Source of the DNA: Clostridia bacterium
Lineage (GTDB): Bacteria; Bacillota; Clostridia; Christensenellales; Aristaeellaceae
Direction of reading: 5' to 3'
DNA length: 64,000 nt
NCBI GenBank assembly: GCA_017519405.1
Contig: JAFWSH010000027.1
Location: 104,111 to 168,110 of the forward strand
Shown: in pieces, positions 42,174-51,268 of the stretch
How positions within the stretch are numbered: the first letter of the stretch is position 1
How the letters are laid out: every line of letters begins with the position of its first letter
Notes under the pieces: generated by a model
The model's input: the letters and a program-made list of their open reading frames with translations, nothing else
Database searches by the model: none
What the model was told of the DNA's origin: nothing
Translations under genes and position numbers: made by a program

Positions 42174-42202
42174 TTGCTTTTTGTATGGGGCTGTGTTATA
42201 CT
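42174..42202 (+). promoter_or_regulatory. Promoter of tRNA-Leu (CAA)
   Basis: TTGCTT (42174-42179) and TATACT (42197-42202), 17 bp apart, 11 bp before the mature tRNA. Confidence 0.75.
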
Positions 42203-42213
42203 TGCGTCTGTGC

Positions 42214-42296
42214 GCCGGAGTGGTGGAATGGCAGACGCAGCGGACTCAAAATCCGCCGTCCTCACGGACTTACGGGTTCAAGTCCCGTCTCCGGCA
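42214..42296 (+). tRNA. tRNA-Leu (anticodon CAA)
   Basis: An 83 nt class II tRNA. GCCGGAG pairs with CTCCGGC, the anticodon loop is CTCAAAA (CAA), there is a long variable arm (CGTCCTCACGGACTT) and the T loop is GTTCAAGTC. CCA is not encoded. Confidence 0.97.
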
Positions 42297-42302
42297 CGTC
42301 AA

Positions 42303-42326
42303 GCCGCGGATCACCGCGGTTTTTTC
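42303..42326 (+). terminator. Terminator after tRNA-Leu (CAA)
   Basis: CCGCGG at 42304-42309 and 42314-42319 form a 6 bp stem with a 4 nt loop followed by six T. The T run overlaps the last base of the convergent HAD gene stop. Confidence 0.85.
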
Positions 42327-42963
42327 ATTCCTGCAGAAAGCGGCTGAGGGCGCCGGGCCTGTTCAGGCAGAATCCCTGCCAGCCCAGGTTCATGGCGGCC
42401 TCCACATTCAGGGGTGCGTCATCGATGAACAGGGTCCGCTCCGGCACCAGCCCGAAGGTTCTCCGGGCCAGTTGATAGATGGCGGGATCCGGCTTCAGAA
42501 GGCCCACCCGGGCCGAGATCACCTTGCCGTCGAACAGGCGAAAGAAGTCATACTTCTGCTCCACATGGCGGAACGCGCCGTCATGGTAGTTGGAGATGAT
42601 GTAGGCCTTCTTCCCGTGTGCCTTGACCGCCCTGAGGGCCTCGATCCCCTCGGGCACCGTGTGCTTCAGGTCCATCCAGCCGTACAGAAAACGGGATACC
42701 GCCTCCCTGAGCTCCGGGGCATGCACCGTCATGGCCGTCAGGGCCTCCTCATAGCTGAGGGTGCCGTGGTCCAGCATGCACCAGTAGGGCGTGGAAGTCA
42801 CGTGCTCCCGGATTCGCCGCCCCAGTTCGGGATCCCCGGGGAAAAGCTCCGCTGTCAGCTCCTCCGGGCTGAAAACCACCAGGACATTGCCCACGTCAAA
42901 GACGACCGCGTCCAGGGCGTCCCAGGGCATCCTCTGATATTGATCATCGATGGTCAGGCGCAT
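42325..42963 (-). CDS. HAD-superfamily hydrolase, subfamily IA
   Basis: A 212-residue phosphatase-like protein. Motif I is 'AVVFDVGNVLVVF' (nucleophile Asp), motif II the Ser/Asn in 'AYIISNYHDG', motif III Lys in 'ISARVGLLKPDPAIYQLA', motif IV 'LFIDDAPLNVEAA'. The small cap sits between I and II. The second Asp of motif I is replaced by Gly (D-V-G-N), as in several YihX-like members that act on sugar phosphates. It is the last gene of the lysA / Cas6e-like / HAD run, nine bases after the Cas6e-like gene. Substrate unknown. Confidence 0.88.
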   Translation of the reverse strand: MRLTIDDQYQRMPWDALDAVVFDVGNVLVVFSPEELTAELFPGDPELGRRIREHVTSTPYWCMLDHGTLSYEEALTAMTVHAPELREAVSRFLYGWMDLKHTVPEGIEALRAVKAHGKKAYIISNYHDGAFRHVEQKYDFFRLFDGKVISARVGLLKPDPAIYQLARRTFGLVPERTLFIDDAPLNVEAAMNLGWQGFCLNRPGALSRFLQE

Positions 42964-42972
42964 GGTTCCTCC

Positions 42973-43584
42973 TCAGCTCTCCCAGAAGGTGTTGTTCCGG
43001 GCAATGGTCATCAGTCCGGCACCGTTCTCCCGTCCGTTGCCGATGCCGGTGGACACCGCCCAGACAAAAGTCTCCTGGTCCTTCACTGTCAAAATTCCGT
43101 CCCAGTCCACCAGCAGAAGCCATGCGCCTTCATCCACCGGTTTCCACTGTGCCGACGCCAGCTCTGTCTCCTTGAGGTTGAAGCCGTCCTCCTCCCCCTG
43201 GCGGGCCAGCCACTGGTTCAGCCGGTATGGCTCGAGCCATGCGGGATCCGGATCCTGCGCGATTCCCACCGGCGAAGCATTCAGCTGAAAGGTCCAGGAC
43301 GTCCCGCTCTCGGCCAGGTCCAGCTCCTCATCATAGTCGAAGGTCTCCCAGCTGGGAAAGACGCCGGGATAGCCGTAGCGCTCATGGGCTGCGTAGAGGG
43401 TAGGTCTGAGCCGCGAGAGAACCACCAGCCAGAGACGGCTGGAGATCATCTCCAATCGGAAGAGAGGCTGCATGTTGCCGCCTGCAAAGGCCGCACGAAT
43501 CTCCCGCTGCATCCTGCCGTTCTCCTGCAGCAGCTTCTGTGTCTCCTCCCGGTTGACATCCAATGCCATTCGGGTCAGAAACAT
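42973..43584 (-). CDS. Orphan Cas6e (CasE/Cse3)-like protein
   Basis: A 203-residue protein that reads like the type I-E CRISPR RNA endonuclease Cas6e along its whole length. The start 'MFLTRMALDVNREETQKLL' matches the first beta strand and turn. 'WETFDYDEELD' and 'TSWTFQLNASPVGIAQDP' match the middle, and 'AVSTGIGNGRENGAGLMTI' is the glycine-rich loop (G-I-G-x-x-x-x-x-G-x-G) near the C-terminus. In the Thermus enzyme, as I recall it, the catalytic Tyr23 and His26 lie in the first helix; an ungapped overlay puts Gly23 and Gln26 there, so RNA cleavage may be lost while RNA binding is kept. No other cas gene and no repeat array lie in the window. It sits in a transcript with lysA and a HAD phosphatase. 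Confidence 0.75.
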   Translation of the reverse strand: MFLTRMALDVNREETQKLLQENGRMQREIRAAFAGGNMQPLFRLEMISSRLWLVVLSRLRPTLYAAHERYGYPGVFPSWETFDYDEELDLAESGTSWTFQLNASPVGIAQDPDPAWLEPYRLNQWLARQGEEDGFNLKETELASAQWKPVDEGAWLLLVDWDGILTVKDQETFVWAVSTGIGNGRENGAGLMTIARNNTFWES

Positions 43585-43614
43585 TCACCGTCCTCCTCCC
43601 TTCCGCGGTGAAGT

Positions 43615-44877
43615 CTATCGCGTTACACCCAGCGCCTGCGCCGCTTCATCCATGTCCAGGGTGGCAAAGTAGTCCTTCGGTTCCTCTGCTCGTCTGATCA
43701 TCCGGAAGCTGCCGTCTGCACAGCGGAGAATCTCCGCCGACCGCAGTCGTCCGTTATAATTATATCCCATGGCAAAGCCGTGGGCTCCCGTATCATGGAT
43801 GACCACCAGATCACCCTCTTGGATTTCCGGCAGAGCCCTCTGGATGGCAAACTTGTCGTTGTTCTCGCACAGGCAGCCGGTGACATCGTAGACATGGTCA
43901 CAGGGCATATCCCGTTTCCCCACCACCGTGATATGGTGATAGGCACCGTACATGGCGGGGCGCATCAGGTTGACGGCACTGGCATCCAGGCCGATATAGT
44001 GGCGATAGGTGTCCTTGTGGTGCGTCGCATGGGAGACCAGCCACCCATTGGGGCCGGTCATCCACCGTCCCAGCTCCGTCTTGATGGCAACGCCGCCCTC
44101 AGGGAACACCCGCATATAGGCCCGGCGGACGCCCTCCCCCACAGCGTCAATATCCGTTTTGCGCTGTTCCGGCCGGTAGGGAATGCCCACGCCACCGGAG
44201 AGGTTGATAAAGGCGATGTCCATGCCGGTCTCCTGCCGCAGATCCCGCGCGGTCTCAAACAGCAGGCCGGCCAGGGTCGGATAATAGGCGTCATCGGTGT
44301 TGTTGCTGGAGAGGAAGGCGTGGAGGCCGAAGCGTCTTGCCCCCAGGGCCTTCAGCTCCTTCAGGCCTGCCAGGAGCTGGGGCCGGGTGAAGCCGTACTT
44401 GGCCTCCCCGGGGTTGCCCATGATCTCCGTACCAATGCGAAAGTCTCCGCCGGGATTGTAGCGGCAGCAGACGGTCTCCCCCACGCCGCCGCAGCGCCGG
44501 AGGATATCGATGTGGGTGATGTCATCCAGATTGATGTATGCACCAAGGCGGGCTGCATGGGCGAATTCGCTGTCAGGCATGGCGTTGGCCGAGAACATGA
44601 TTTCGCCGCCGGAGAAGCCGCAGGCCTCCGCCAGCATGAGTTCCGTCTCGGAGGAGCAGTCCAGGCCGCAGCCTTCCTCCCGGAGGATCCTCAAAATGGC
44701 GGGATTGGGCAGTGCCTTCACCGCAAAATACTCCTTGAAATCATCGCACCAGGCAAAGGCGTGCTGCAGCGCACGGGCATTTTCCCGGATGCCCTGCTCG
44801 TCGTATAGATGAAATGGCGTGGGATAGAGCCGTGCAGCCTCCCTGAACACATCGTCTGACAATGCAAAATTCGGCAT
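43615..44877 (-). CDS. lysA: Diaminopimelate decarboxylase family protein (LysA-like)
   Basis: A 420-residue fold III PLP decarboxylase. 'KEYFAVKALPNPAILRIL' has the Schiff-base lysine, 'GLDCSSETELMLA' and 'NLSGGVGIPYRPEQ' (PLP phosphate loop) follow, and 'TGCLCENNDKFA' is the second active-site segment with its cysteine. The usual 'GLHCHIGSQ' reads 'GLHAFLSSN', so it belongs to a divergent branch; lysine synthesis is the likeliest role, though decarboxylation of a related amino acid is possible. The start is ATG 44877, nine bases after GGAGG, driven by a good promoter at 44916-44944. No lysine riboswitch is visible in the short leader. Confidence 0.85.
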   Translation of the reverse strand: MPNFALSDDVFREAARLYPTPFHLYDEQGIRENARALQHAFAWCDDFKEYFAVKALPNPAILRILREEGCGLDCSSETELMLAEACGFSGGEIMFSANAMPDSEFAHAARLGAYINLDDITHIDILRRCGGVGETVCCRYNPGGDFRIGTEIMGNPGEAKYGFTRPQLLAGLKELKALGARRFGLHAFLSSNNTDDAYYPTLAGLLFETARDLRQETGMDIAFINLSGGVGIPYRPEQRKTDIDAVGEGVRRAYMRVFPEGGVAIKTELGRWMTGPNGWLVSHATHHKDTYRHYIGLDASAVNLMRPAMYGAYHHITVVGKRDMPCDHVYDVTGCLCENNDKFAIQRALPEIQEGDLVVIHDTGAHGFAMGYNYNGRLRSAEILRCADGSFRMIRRAEEPKDYFATLDMDEAAQALGVTR

Positions 44878-44915
44878 GCTGCCGTACCTCCGGTTCCATG
44901 TATTTACACAAAACA

Positions 44916-44944
44916 AATATACCACGCGGATTCGGGGCTATCAA
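44916..44944 (-). promoter_or_regulatory. Promoter of the lysA / Cas6e-like / HAD operon
   Basis: On the minus strand TTGATA (44939-44944) and TATATT (44916-44921), 17 bp apart. Confidence 0.75.
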
Positions 44945-45056
44945 GTTTTTTTCATGTATCGCTTATGCCCTTCGGGGAACGATCATCTTCGTTCCATGCC
45001 GGTGGAGTACGATGTTTAGTGATCCCACAGTGCTCCCACGCTGCCGCGTCCGCTGT

Positions 45057-45485
45057 TCAAGCATCCGTTCGCAGGAGCTCGCGGCAGCGCTGCTGGTAGC
45101 AGGCTGCCTCCAGTGCACAGTCCAGCGCACTCATGTCGTCGCGCATGACCAGGGTCTGCTCCAGCCGCTTCTGGCCCGTGAGAAAGCGTTCATACAGGCA
45201 CCTTGTGTCCGTTCCGTCCTCAGGATGGAGCAGCTGTTTCAGGGTTTCCAGGGAGGTCACCTGCTTCAGGTGGCACACCATCAACAGCTGGGCCAGGCTT
45301 TCCCGGCTGTACTTCTTGCCGCTGGGCCGGTCGATGATGCCCGCTTTCACATAGCTGTTGATCATCCCTGCGGTCAGCTCTCCCGGCACACAGCGGTTCT
45401 TGAAGACCAGCAGCTGATCCATGTAGAGTCCAAAATCCGGCAGCGCCTCCCAGTCAGGGTAGCCGATTCGCGCAACATCTGTCAT
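45057..45485 (-). CDS. DUF1836 family protein
   Basis: A 142-residue protein of the DUF1836 family, which has a MerR-like winged helix. 'GELTAGMINSYVKAGIIDRPSGKKYSRESLAQLLMVCHLKQVTSLETLKQLL' is its signature: a Y-V-K-x-G-x-I recognition turn and a second helix pair. It may bind DNA or a partner protein; no target is known. AGGAGG precedes the ATG, and it has its own promoter, back to back with that of the SGNH hydrolase. Confidence 0.82.
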   Translation of the reverse strand: MTDVARIGYPDWEALPDFGLYMDQLLVFKNRCVPGELTAGMINSYVKAGIIDRPSGKKYSRESLAQLLMVCHLKQVTSLETLKQLLHPEDGTDTRCLYERFLTGQKRLEQTLVMRDDMSALDCALEAACYQQRCRELLRTDA

Positions 45486-45526
45486 ATGATAACCTCCTGC
45501 GGTATGTCTGATTGTTCTTGCCTTGA

Positions 45527-45554
45527 ATTATAACACAAATTAAAAAAAACACAA
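45527..45554 (-). promoter_or_regulatory. Promoter of the DUF1836 gene
   Basis: On the minus strand TTGTGT (45549-45554) and TATAAT (45527-45532), 16 bp apart, in an AT-rich stretch. Confidence 0.65.
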
Positions 45555-45564
45555 GAATACCTTC

Positions 45565-45593
45565 TTGACAAATATACCATTTTGATATAATCT
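45565..45593 (+). promoter_or_regulatory. Promoter of the SGNH hydrolase
   Basis: TTGACA at 45565-45570. A TATAAT lies at 45586-45591 (spacer 15) and TAATCT at 45588-45593 (spacer 17). The exact -10 is not certain. Confidence 0.55.
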
Positions 45594-45634
45594 AAATTTG
45601 TATTCCAGATATGGACGAGGGATGGTGTTGCAAA

Positions 45635-46324
45635 ATGAATTTCAACCATGCAAAAGACAGAATCATCCATCTTTGGGGCGATTCCATCGGACAGGGCGTG
45701 GTCTTCAACCAGGATCGGCACAGATACTGCCTGACGCCCAAGCGCTGTGCCCGGATTCTTCAGGAGGATGGAGTGCCGCTGGAGAGCCACGCCAAGATGG
45801 GCGCCACCATCAACGACGGATACGCCGACTTCGTGGCCGCAAGGACAAACCCCGGCGATGTGGCAGTGGTGGAGTTTGGCGGCAACGACTGTGATCTGGA
45901 CTGGCAGGCCGTCTCTGATCATCCCCAAATCCTCCATGACGCCAGAACGCCCCTGCCGGAGTTTGCGGAGATGCTGCGTCTTTTCATCAGCGGGATCCGG
46001 GCCAGGAGTATGGAGCCTGTGGTGGTGCTTCCGCCGCCGCTGCACTCCATGCGCTACTTCCATTGGGTCTGCCGGGGACGGAACGAGGAAGCAGTCCTCG
46101 CCTATCTGGGCGATGTGGAGCGCATAGGCCGCTGGCATGACAGCTATGTCTCCGTCATCAGGGACACAGCGGAATCCACCGGCTGCCGGCTGCTGGATAT
46201 GCATACCCCATTCCTGCGGGCGCGGGATTTCACATCGCTGATCTGCCAGGACGGCATCCATCCGAACGCGGAAGGTCAGGAACTGATGGCCAGGATTGCA
46301 CTGCAGGAAATGGCGGCGGGCTGA
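45635..46324 (+). CDS. SGNH/GDSL-type hydrolase
   Basis: A 229-residue cytosolic lipase/esterase-fold protein. Block I is 'IIHLWGDSIGQG' with the nucleophile Ser, block III 'VVEFGGNDCDLDW' (G-x-N-D), and block V 'CQDGIHPNAEGQELMA' with Asp and His of the triad (D-x-x-H). Substrate unknown, commonly acyl or acetyl esters of sugars. The start is ATG 45635; an in-frame ATG at 45611 also exists, but it would leave a leader of only some 13 nt. A strong terminator overlaps the stop codon. Confidence 0.87.
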   Translation: MNFNHAKDRIIHLWGDSIGQGVVFNQDRHRYCLTPKRCARILQEDGVPLESHAKMGATINDGYADFVAARTNPGDVAVVEFGGNDCDLDWQAVSDHPQILHDARTPLPEFAEMLRLFISGIRARSMEPVVVLPPPLHSMRYFHWVCRGRNEEAVLAYLGDVERIGRWHDSYVSVIRDTAESTGCRLLDMHTPFLRARDFTSLICQDGIHPNAEGQELMARIALQEMAAG

Positions 46325-46342
46325 GCGCCCGCCGCCATTTTT
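46310..46342 (+). terminator. Terminator overlapping the SGNH hydrolase stop codon
   Basis: A perfect 12 bp stem (46310-46321 with 46327-46338) and a 5 nt loop that contains most of the TGA stop, followed by five T. Confidence 0.88.
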
Positions 46343-46352
46343 CGTCACCGCT

Positions 46353-46793
46353 TCACTGATTATTGAGGCTGTTGTTCAGAATCTCATAGACAGCCGCCGC
46401 ATCCTCCGCATTGTTGATGAAAGTCGTATCGCCGTCCTCCGTCAGCTTGAAGCCGATGACAAAGGTCTTGGGATCCATCTCGTCCGTATCGGCGTAATTC
46501 TGCGTGTAGAAGGCCAGGAGCGCAAACATCATGGAGTCTTCCTGATTGTTCCACATCATGCCGTAAGCCTTGCCTTCGTTGTCCTCGCCGGCCAGCATGA
46601 TGGTCTTCTCCGTGAAGTCCATCACCAGAAAGCAGATGCCGCTGCTCTCGTCCATGGGCGTAAAGGTGTCCGGATCACCAAGGATTTCCTCACTGGTGAG
46701 GGTGCCGAAGATGGCGTAGAAGGTGTCATCCGCCAGTGCTGCCATGGGAACAAGGAAGGTGAGGCAGATCAGCAGGGCAACGAGTCTCTTCAT
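46353..46793 (-). CDS. Small secreted protein of unknown function
   Basis: A 146-residue exported protein with a signal peptide (MKRLVALLICLTFLVPMAALA, cut before DDTFY). The mature part is acidic and looks like a compact alpha/beta domain ('TFYAIFGTLTSEEILGDPDTF ... FLVMDFTEKTIMLAGEDNEGKAYGMMW ... KTFVIGFKLTEDGDTTFI'). I do not recognise the family. The start is ATG 46793 after AAGGAGG. It is the last gene after the ABC permease, 34 bp apart, and may be in that operon. Confidence 0.75.
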   Translation of the reverse strand: MKRLVALLICLTFLVPMAALADDTFYAIFGTLTSEEILGDPDTFTPMDESSGICFLVMDFTEKTIMLAGEDNEGKAYGMMWNNQEDSMMFALLAFYTQNYADTDEMDPKTFVIGFKLTEDGDTTFINNAEDAAAVYEILNNSLNNQ

Positions 46794-46827
46794 GGGATAA
46801 TCCTCCTTCAAGTAAGTTGCTGTTATA

Positions 46828-48744
46828 TTACGCTGCCTTATGCGCAATATCCTTCTTTTTTTCTCTTTTTCCCAGCAAACGTGCAAAGCGCTGCTTCCAC
46901 TTTTTTCTGCTTGCCAGGCGTTCACCCAGGTCCCGGGCGCCCACCCCGTAGACCAGGTACAGGATCAGGCCGGAGACCAGCATGATAAAGACCGTAGACG
47001 CGCATCGGCGGCCGGAGGCGTTGACGTTCATGCCGTCGCGGCCTTCCTCGCTGCACATGGACTGGATCACCATGGCGTAGCTCTTGCCATAGCTGGAGTG
47101 GAAGGTGGCGCTCATGTCATACTCGGTAAAGAGCGCATTGAAGTTCAGGGCAAAGACAGCCAGCACGCTGGGCAGCACGATGGGCAGCTTGACGCGAAGG
47201 AAGGTGACCAGCGGCGACGCGCCAAGGTTCTTCGCCGCATCCTCCAATTCATCGTCGATAGCGTAGAAGGCTGCCTTGATCATTCGAAGCGCAAAGGGAA
47301 GCTTGACCACTGTATACGCCATGATGATCAGGAATCGGACGTTTTCCCTGAAATACATGTTCTGTCCGAAGACATACCACACCTCGTTGTTGAAGTAGAT
47401 GCGGTAGGAGTAGCAGATCAGAATCGTGGGCAGAAGCCAGGGGAAAAGCAGGCAGGCTTCTATGATTCTGGAGCGTTTTTTGTTGCGGTGTTTGAAGATG
47501 TAGTTCACCGCCACCACCACAATGACACAGGCCAGCGCTGCGGCAATGGCTGAGAGAATGAAGCTCAGCCGGATGCCGCCTACGGTGTCGGTATTGCTGA
47601 ATACGCCGGAGATCTGTCCGGTTCGCACCTTGGTTTTACCCCGGCTGTTGACCCAGGCATAATCCTGCTGTCCGAAATAGTTGATCAGCGTCCAGTCTGA
47701 AACATTCAGGGCTTTGCCCCGGATTGCAGGCCAATTCTGGAAAGAGAACAGCACAATCATGGCCACCGGGGTCATGTAAATGATGAACAGCACATAGGCA
47801 TAGATATGCGCCAGTACGTTCATAACCGGGTTCTGAATCTTCTGCTTGACGAGCTTCGCCTTGGTTTTGCTGACAGAGAGGTAGTGGCCCTTGCGCTCAT
47901 AGTGGTTCAGGACAGTCAGCAGAATAATGGTGAAAAAGGCCAGAATCACGGAAAGCAGTGCCGCCCGTGCCTGCGGGAAGGACTCGTCTGCCGAGGATGA
48001 GCCGGCCAGGCGGACGATCTCCGGGTTGATGGAGTTGTAGCCCAGGAGTGTGGGAGCGCTCATGGCGCACAGACCGGTGATGAAGGTCATGACCGTCAGG
48101 GAGAAGAGGGTGGGAAGCAGGGTGGGCATAACGATGCGCATCAGTACTTTGAAGGGCTTGGCCCCCAGGTTGCGGGCGGCCTCCACCGTGTTGTAGTCAA
48201 TGCCCCGGATGGCGTTGCGCAGGAATAGCGCGTGGTTGGAGGTGCAGGCGAAGGTCATGGTGAAGAGCACAGCCGAGAAGCCCGAGAACCATTGCTTGTT
48301 CATCCCGGGGAACAGCTGGGCCAGCCAGGTGGTGAGCATGCCGTTGGAGTCATAGAGGAACTGGTAACCGGTGACCAAGGCCACACCGGAGTAGATCATG
48401 GTGGTCATATAGCCCAGACGCAGTATCTTGGCACCCTTGATGTCGAAATACTCCGTGAGCAGGACAATGGAAATGCCCACGATATTGACGGTGATCACCA
48501 GGCAGATGGCCAGTTTCAGCGAGTTCCACACAAAGCTGGGCATGTTGCCGGCCAGAAAGAAGCGGATCACTGCCCAGGGGTCCGCTTTGCCTTGGCTGTC
48601 TGTGGTGGTGAAGATGGAGGTGAGGGTGTTCAGGGTCGGAATGACCATGAAGCCCAGGAAGAGATAGATGAACAGCACGCCGCCGAAGACCTTCCAGACG
48701 GTGGAGAGGCTGAAGCGGCTGCCCTGCCTGACTGTGCCCTGCAT
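46828..48744 (-). CDS. ABC transporter permease, two fused membrane domains
   Basis: A 638-residue inner-membrane protein containing two BPD-type permease units in one chain, with about twelve spans. Each has an EAA loop: 'VEAARNLGAKPFKVLMRIVMPTLLP' (first half) and 'EDAAKNLGASPLVTFLRVKLPIVLP' (second half). Fused permeases of this size are typical of the ferric-iron/thiamine/phosphonate importer group (FbpB-like). It works with the ATPase and binding protein encoded upstream. Substrate not proven. The C-terminus is basic (KKWKQRFARLLGKREKKK). Confidence 0.88.
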   Translation of the reverse strand: MQGTVRQGSRFSLSTVWKVFGGVLFIYLFLGFMVIPTLNTLTSIFTTTDSQGKADPWAVIRFFLAGNMPSFVWNSLKLAICLVITVNIVGISIVLLTEYFDIKGAKILRLGYMTTMIYSGVALVTGYQFLYDSNGMLTTWLAQLFPGMNKQWFSGFSAVLFTMTFACTSNHALFLRNAIRGIDYNTVEAARNLGAKPFKVLMRIVMPTLLPTLFSLTVMTFITGLCAMSAPTLLGYNSINPEIVRLAGSSSADESFPQARAALLSVILAFFTIILLTVLNHYERKGHYLSVSKTKAKLVKQKIQNPVMNVLAHIYAYVLFIIYMTPVAMIVLFSFQNWPAIRGKALNVSDWTLINYFGQQDYAWVNSRGKTKVRTGQISGVFSNTDTVGGIRLSFILSAIAAALACVIVVVAVNYIFKHRNKKRSRIIEACLLFPWLLPTILICYSYRIYFNNEVWYVFGQNMYFRENVRFLIIMAYTVVKLPFALRMIKAAFYAIDDELEDAAKNLGASPLVTFLRVKLPIVLPSVLAVFALNFNALFTEYDMSATFHSSYGKSYAMVIQSMCSEEGRDGMNVNASGRRCASTVFIMLVSGLILYLVYGVGARDLGERLASRKKWKQRFARLLGKREKKKDIAHKAA

Positions 48745-48758
48745 TGCGCTGCCCCCTC

Positions 48759-49751
<993 letters not shown>

Positions 49752-49845
49752 GCGCCATCGGTCCTTTCCACGTATTTGTCATGCCGGAGAAAGCGGGCTG
49801 TCGGCCCGGGGAACAGAGGCCTGCCCTCCTGCGGACAATCCTCTG

Positions 49846-49878
49846 AAAAGGGCGAGCCCCATGACGGGGCCCGCCCTT
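49846..49878 (-). terminator. Internal terminator between binding protein and ATPase genes
   Basis: On the minus strand, stem 49848-49854 with 49872-49878 plus an inner GC-rich stem, followed by four T. It lies between the binding-protein gene and the rest of the operon, a common way to make more binding protein than transporter. Confidence 0.75.
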
Positions 49879-49911
49879 GGGGTGGATAGGGTCTGTGATC
49901 CTGAACTGAGA

Positions 49912-51105
49912 TTACTTCGCGGCCTGGGTCAGCACGGACCAGTCGAGGTTATCCCAGTCGGGCTCGGCGGGCGCGGCGGCATTGTCCTGCCAGTAGAAGC
50001 CCAGGTTGGTCATGATATTGGTCCACTCGGCGCTGTGGGCAGCCACGTAGGCGGCATAGGTCATGTCCGTGCCGGGCACGATGGTCAGGGCGCAGTTCTT
50101 CAGGGTGTAGATCACAGGGGTCTCTTCGTAGGCAGTCGCGGCAGCCACGGCGTTGCAGGGGTAGGAGTCGAACTCCTCAGCCCACGCAACCTGCGTCTCA
50201 GAGGAGGCAAACCACTCGGCGAACTTGCGGACGATCTCCGTTTCCTCCTCGGTCCGGCTGGGGTTGTCCAGGATGCCGATATACTCGGCGATATAGTAGG
50301 TGCCGTCGTCGATATCCACCACGTTCCAGTTCTCAGGGGTCACCGTGCCGTGGAGGGGATGATCCGGGAAGGTCACCTCGCCGTCCTCGATCTTGCTGTA
50401 GAGGGAGCTGGAGTAGAAGGTGGAGACCTGCACGTCGCCGCGGATCAGGGGATCGATGCCGTAGCTGTCGCCGGTGAAGTTGCCGCCGGCGCAGTAGGCC
50501 CACAGGGTCTTCCAGCCCTCCACGGAGATGCCGCCGGCCGGTGACTCGGGGTCGGTGAAGGAGTACAGCATGGCGCTGTTGATGTTGGCGTTGGTGGTGC
50601 CGCCCACCTTGCCCTGGCGGTACCACTTGTAGCCGCTGTTCACCAGGTCAGCCCAGTGTGCGAAGTGCAGGGCCTCGCCGTTGGTGCCGATCTCATCGTT
50701 GCGGTAGAGCATCAGCACGTTCTGCACTACCAGACCGTAGGCCTTGCCGTCATACTTGTACGCGCCCAGCTCATCGGCCCAGGAGGGATTCCAGTCAATG
50801 ATGGACAGGTTCTCGTATGCACCGTTGAGCAGCTGGCCCCAGCGGGTCTCATTCAGGCCGAAGATCAGGTCGCCGTCCTTGTTCTCGTTGGCGGCCTGGA
50901 TCGCAGCGGTGTCGCCGGAGATGACGGAGTTGTCATCCATGGAGATGGTGAAGCCTGCCTGGGCGGCTTTTTCGATCAGCCACTGGGTGCGGGCAGGGTC
51001 ATTGGAATTGGAGTAGATGCGGATGGTATAGCCATCAGCGGACGAGACAGCTACCAGGGACAGCAGCAGAGCCGCAGTCAGAACAGCACAAAGCAGCTTT
51101 TTCAA
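49912..51105 (-). CDS. ABC transporter extracellular solute-binding protein
   Basis: A 397-residue exported protein with a signal peptide (KKLLCAVLTAALLLSLVAVSSA, cut before DGYTI). The mature part follows the FbpA-like pattern: 'TIRIYSNSNDPARTQWLIEKAAQAGF', 'DGDLIFGLNETRWGQLLNG', 'KYDGKAYGLVVQNVLMLYRNDEIG'. No lipobox cysteine is seen. The start is TTG at 51105: AAGGAGG lies eight bases before it, whereas the upstream GTG at 51123 has no SD and precedes the SD itself. It opens the importer operon from the promoter at 51155-51182. Iron(III) is a family-based guess. Confidence 0.9.
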   Translation of the reverse strand: MKKLLCAVLTAALLLSLVAVSSADGYTIRIYSNSNDPARTQWLIEKAAQAGFTISMDDNSVISGDTAAIQAANENKDGDLIFGLNETRWGQLLNGAYENLSIIDWNPSWADELGAYKYDGKAYGLVVQNVLMLYRNDEIGTNGEALHFAHWADLVNSGYKWYRQGKVGGTTNANINSAMLYSFTDPESPAGGISVEGWKTLWAYCAGGNFTGDSYGIDPLIRGDVQVSTFYSSSLYSKIEDGEVTFPDHPLHGTVTPENWNVVDIDDGTYYIAEYIGILDNPSRTEEETEIVRKFAEWFASSETQVAWAEEFDSYPCNAVAAATAYEETPVIYTLKNCALTIVPGTDMTYAAYVAAHSAEWTNIMTNLGFYWQDNAAAPAEPDWDNLDWSVLTQAAK

Positions 51106-51154
51106 GAGAGATGCCTCCTTCACTTTTCACCGTTGTCCGGTGTTTCTTGGTCAC

Positions 51155-51182
51155 ATTATACAACAAATCTGACAAAAAGCAA
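51155..51182 (-). promoter_or_regulatory. Promoter of the ABC importer operon
   Basis: On the minus strand TTGCTT (51177-51182) and TATAAT (51155-51160), 16 bp apart, about 50 bp before the binding-protein start. Confidence 0.75.
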
Positions 51183-51268
51183 CGGATTTTTGCAAGAAAG
51201 TTCTGTGAGGATGCGGAAGGAAGCCCGGGCACGGCAGTGGGACACGAGGCAGAGCAGGCCGACGTTGA

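Noticed and set aside
42131-42213. SAM or cobalamin riboswitch before metF
   Set aside because: Only about 80 nt separate metF from tRNA-Leu. No B12-box or S-box core sequence is present.
44878-45056. Lysine riboswitch before lysA
   Set aside because: The promoter lies within 70 bp of the start codon, leaving no room for the ~170 nt L-box. A small GGAACGA/TCGTTCC hairpin near 44977-44996 lies upstream of the promoter and has no T run.
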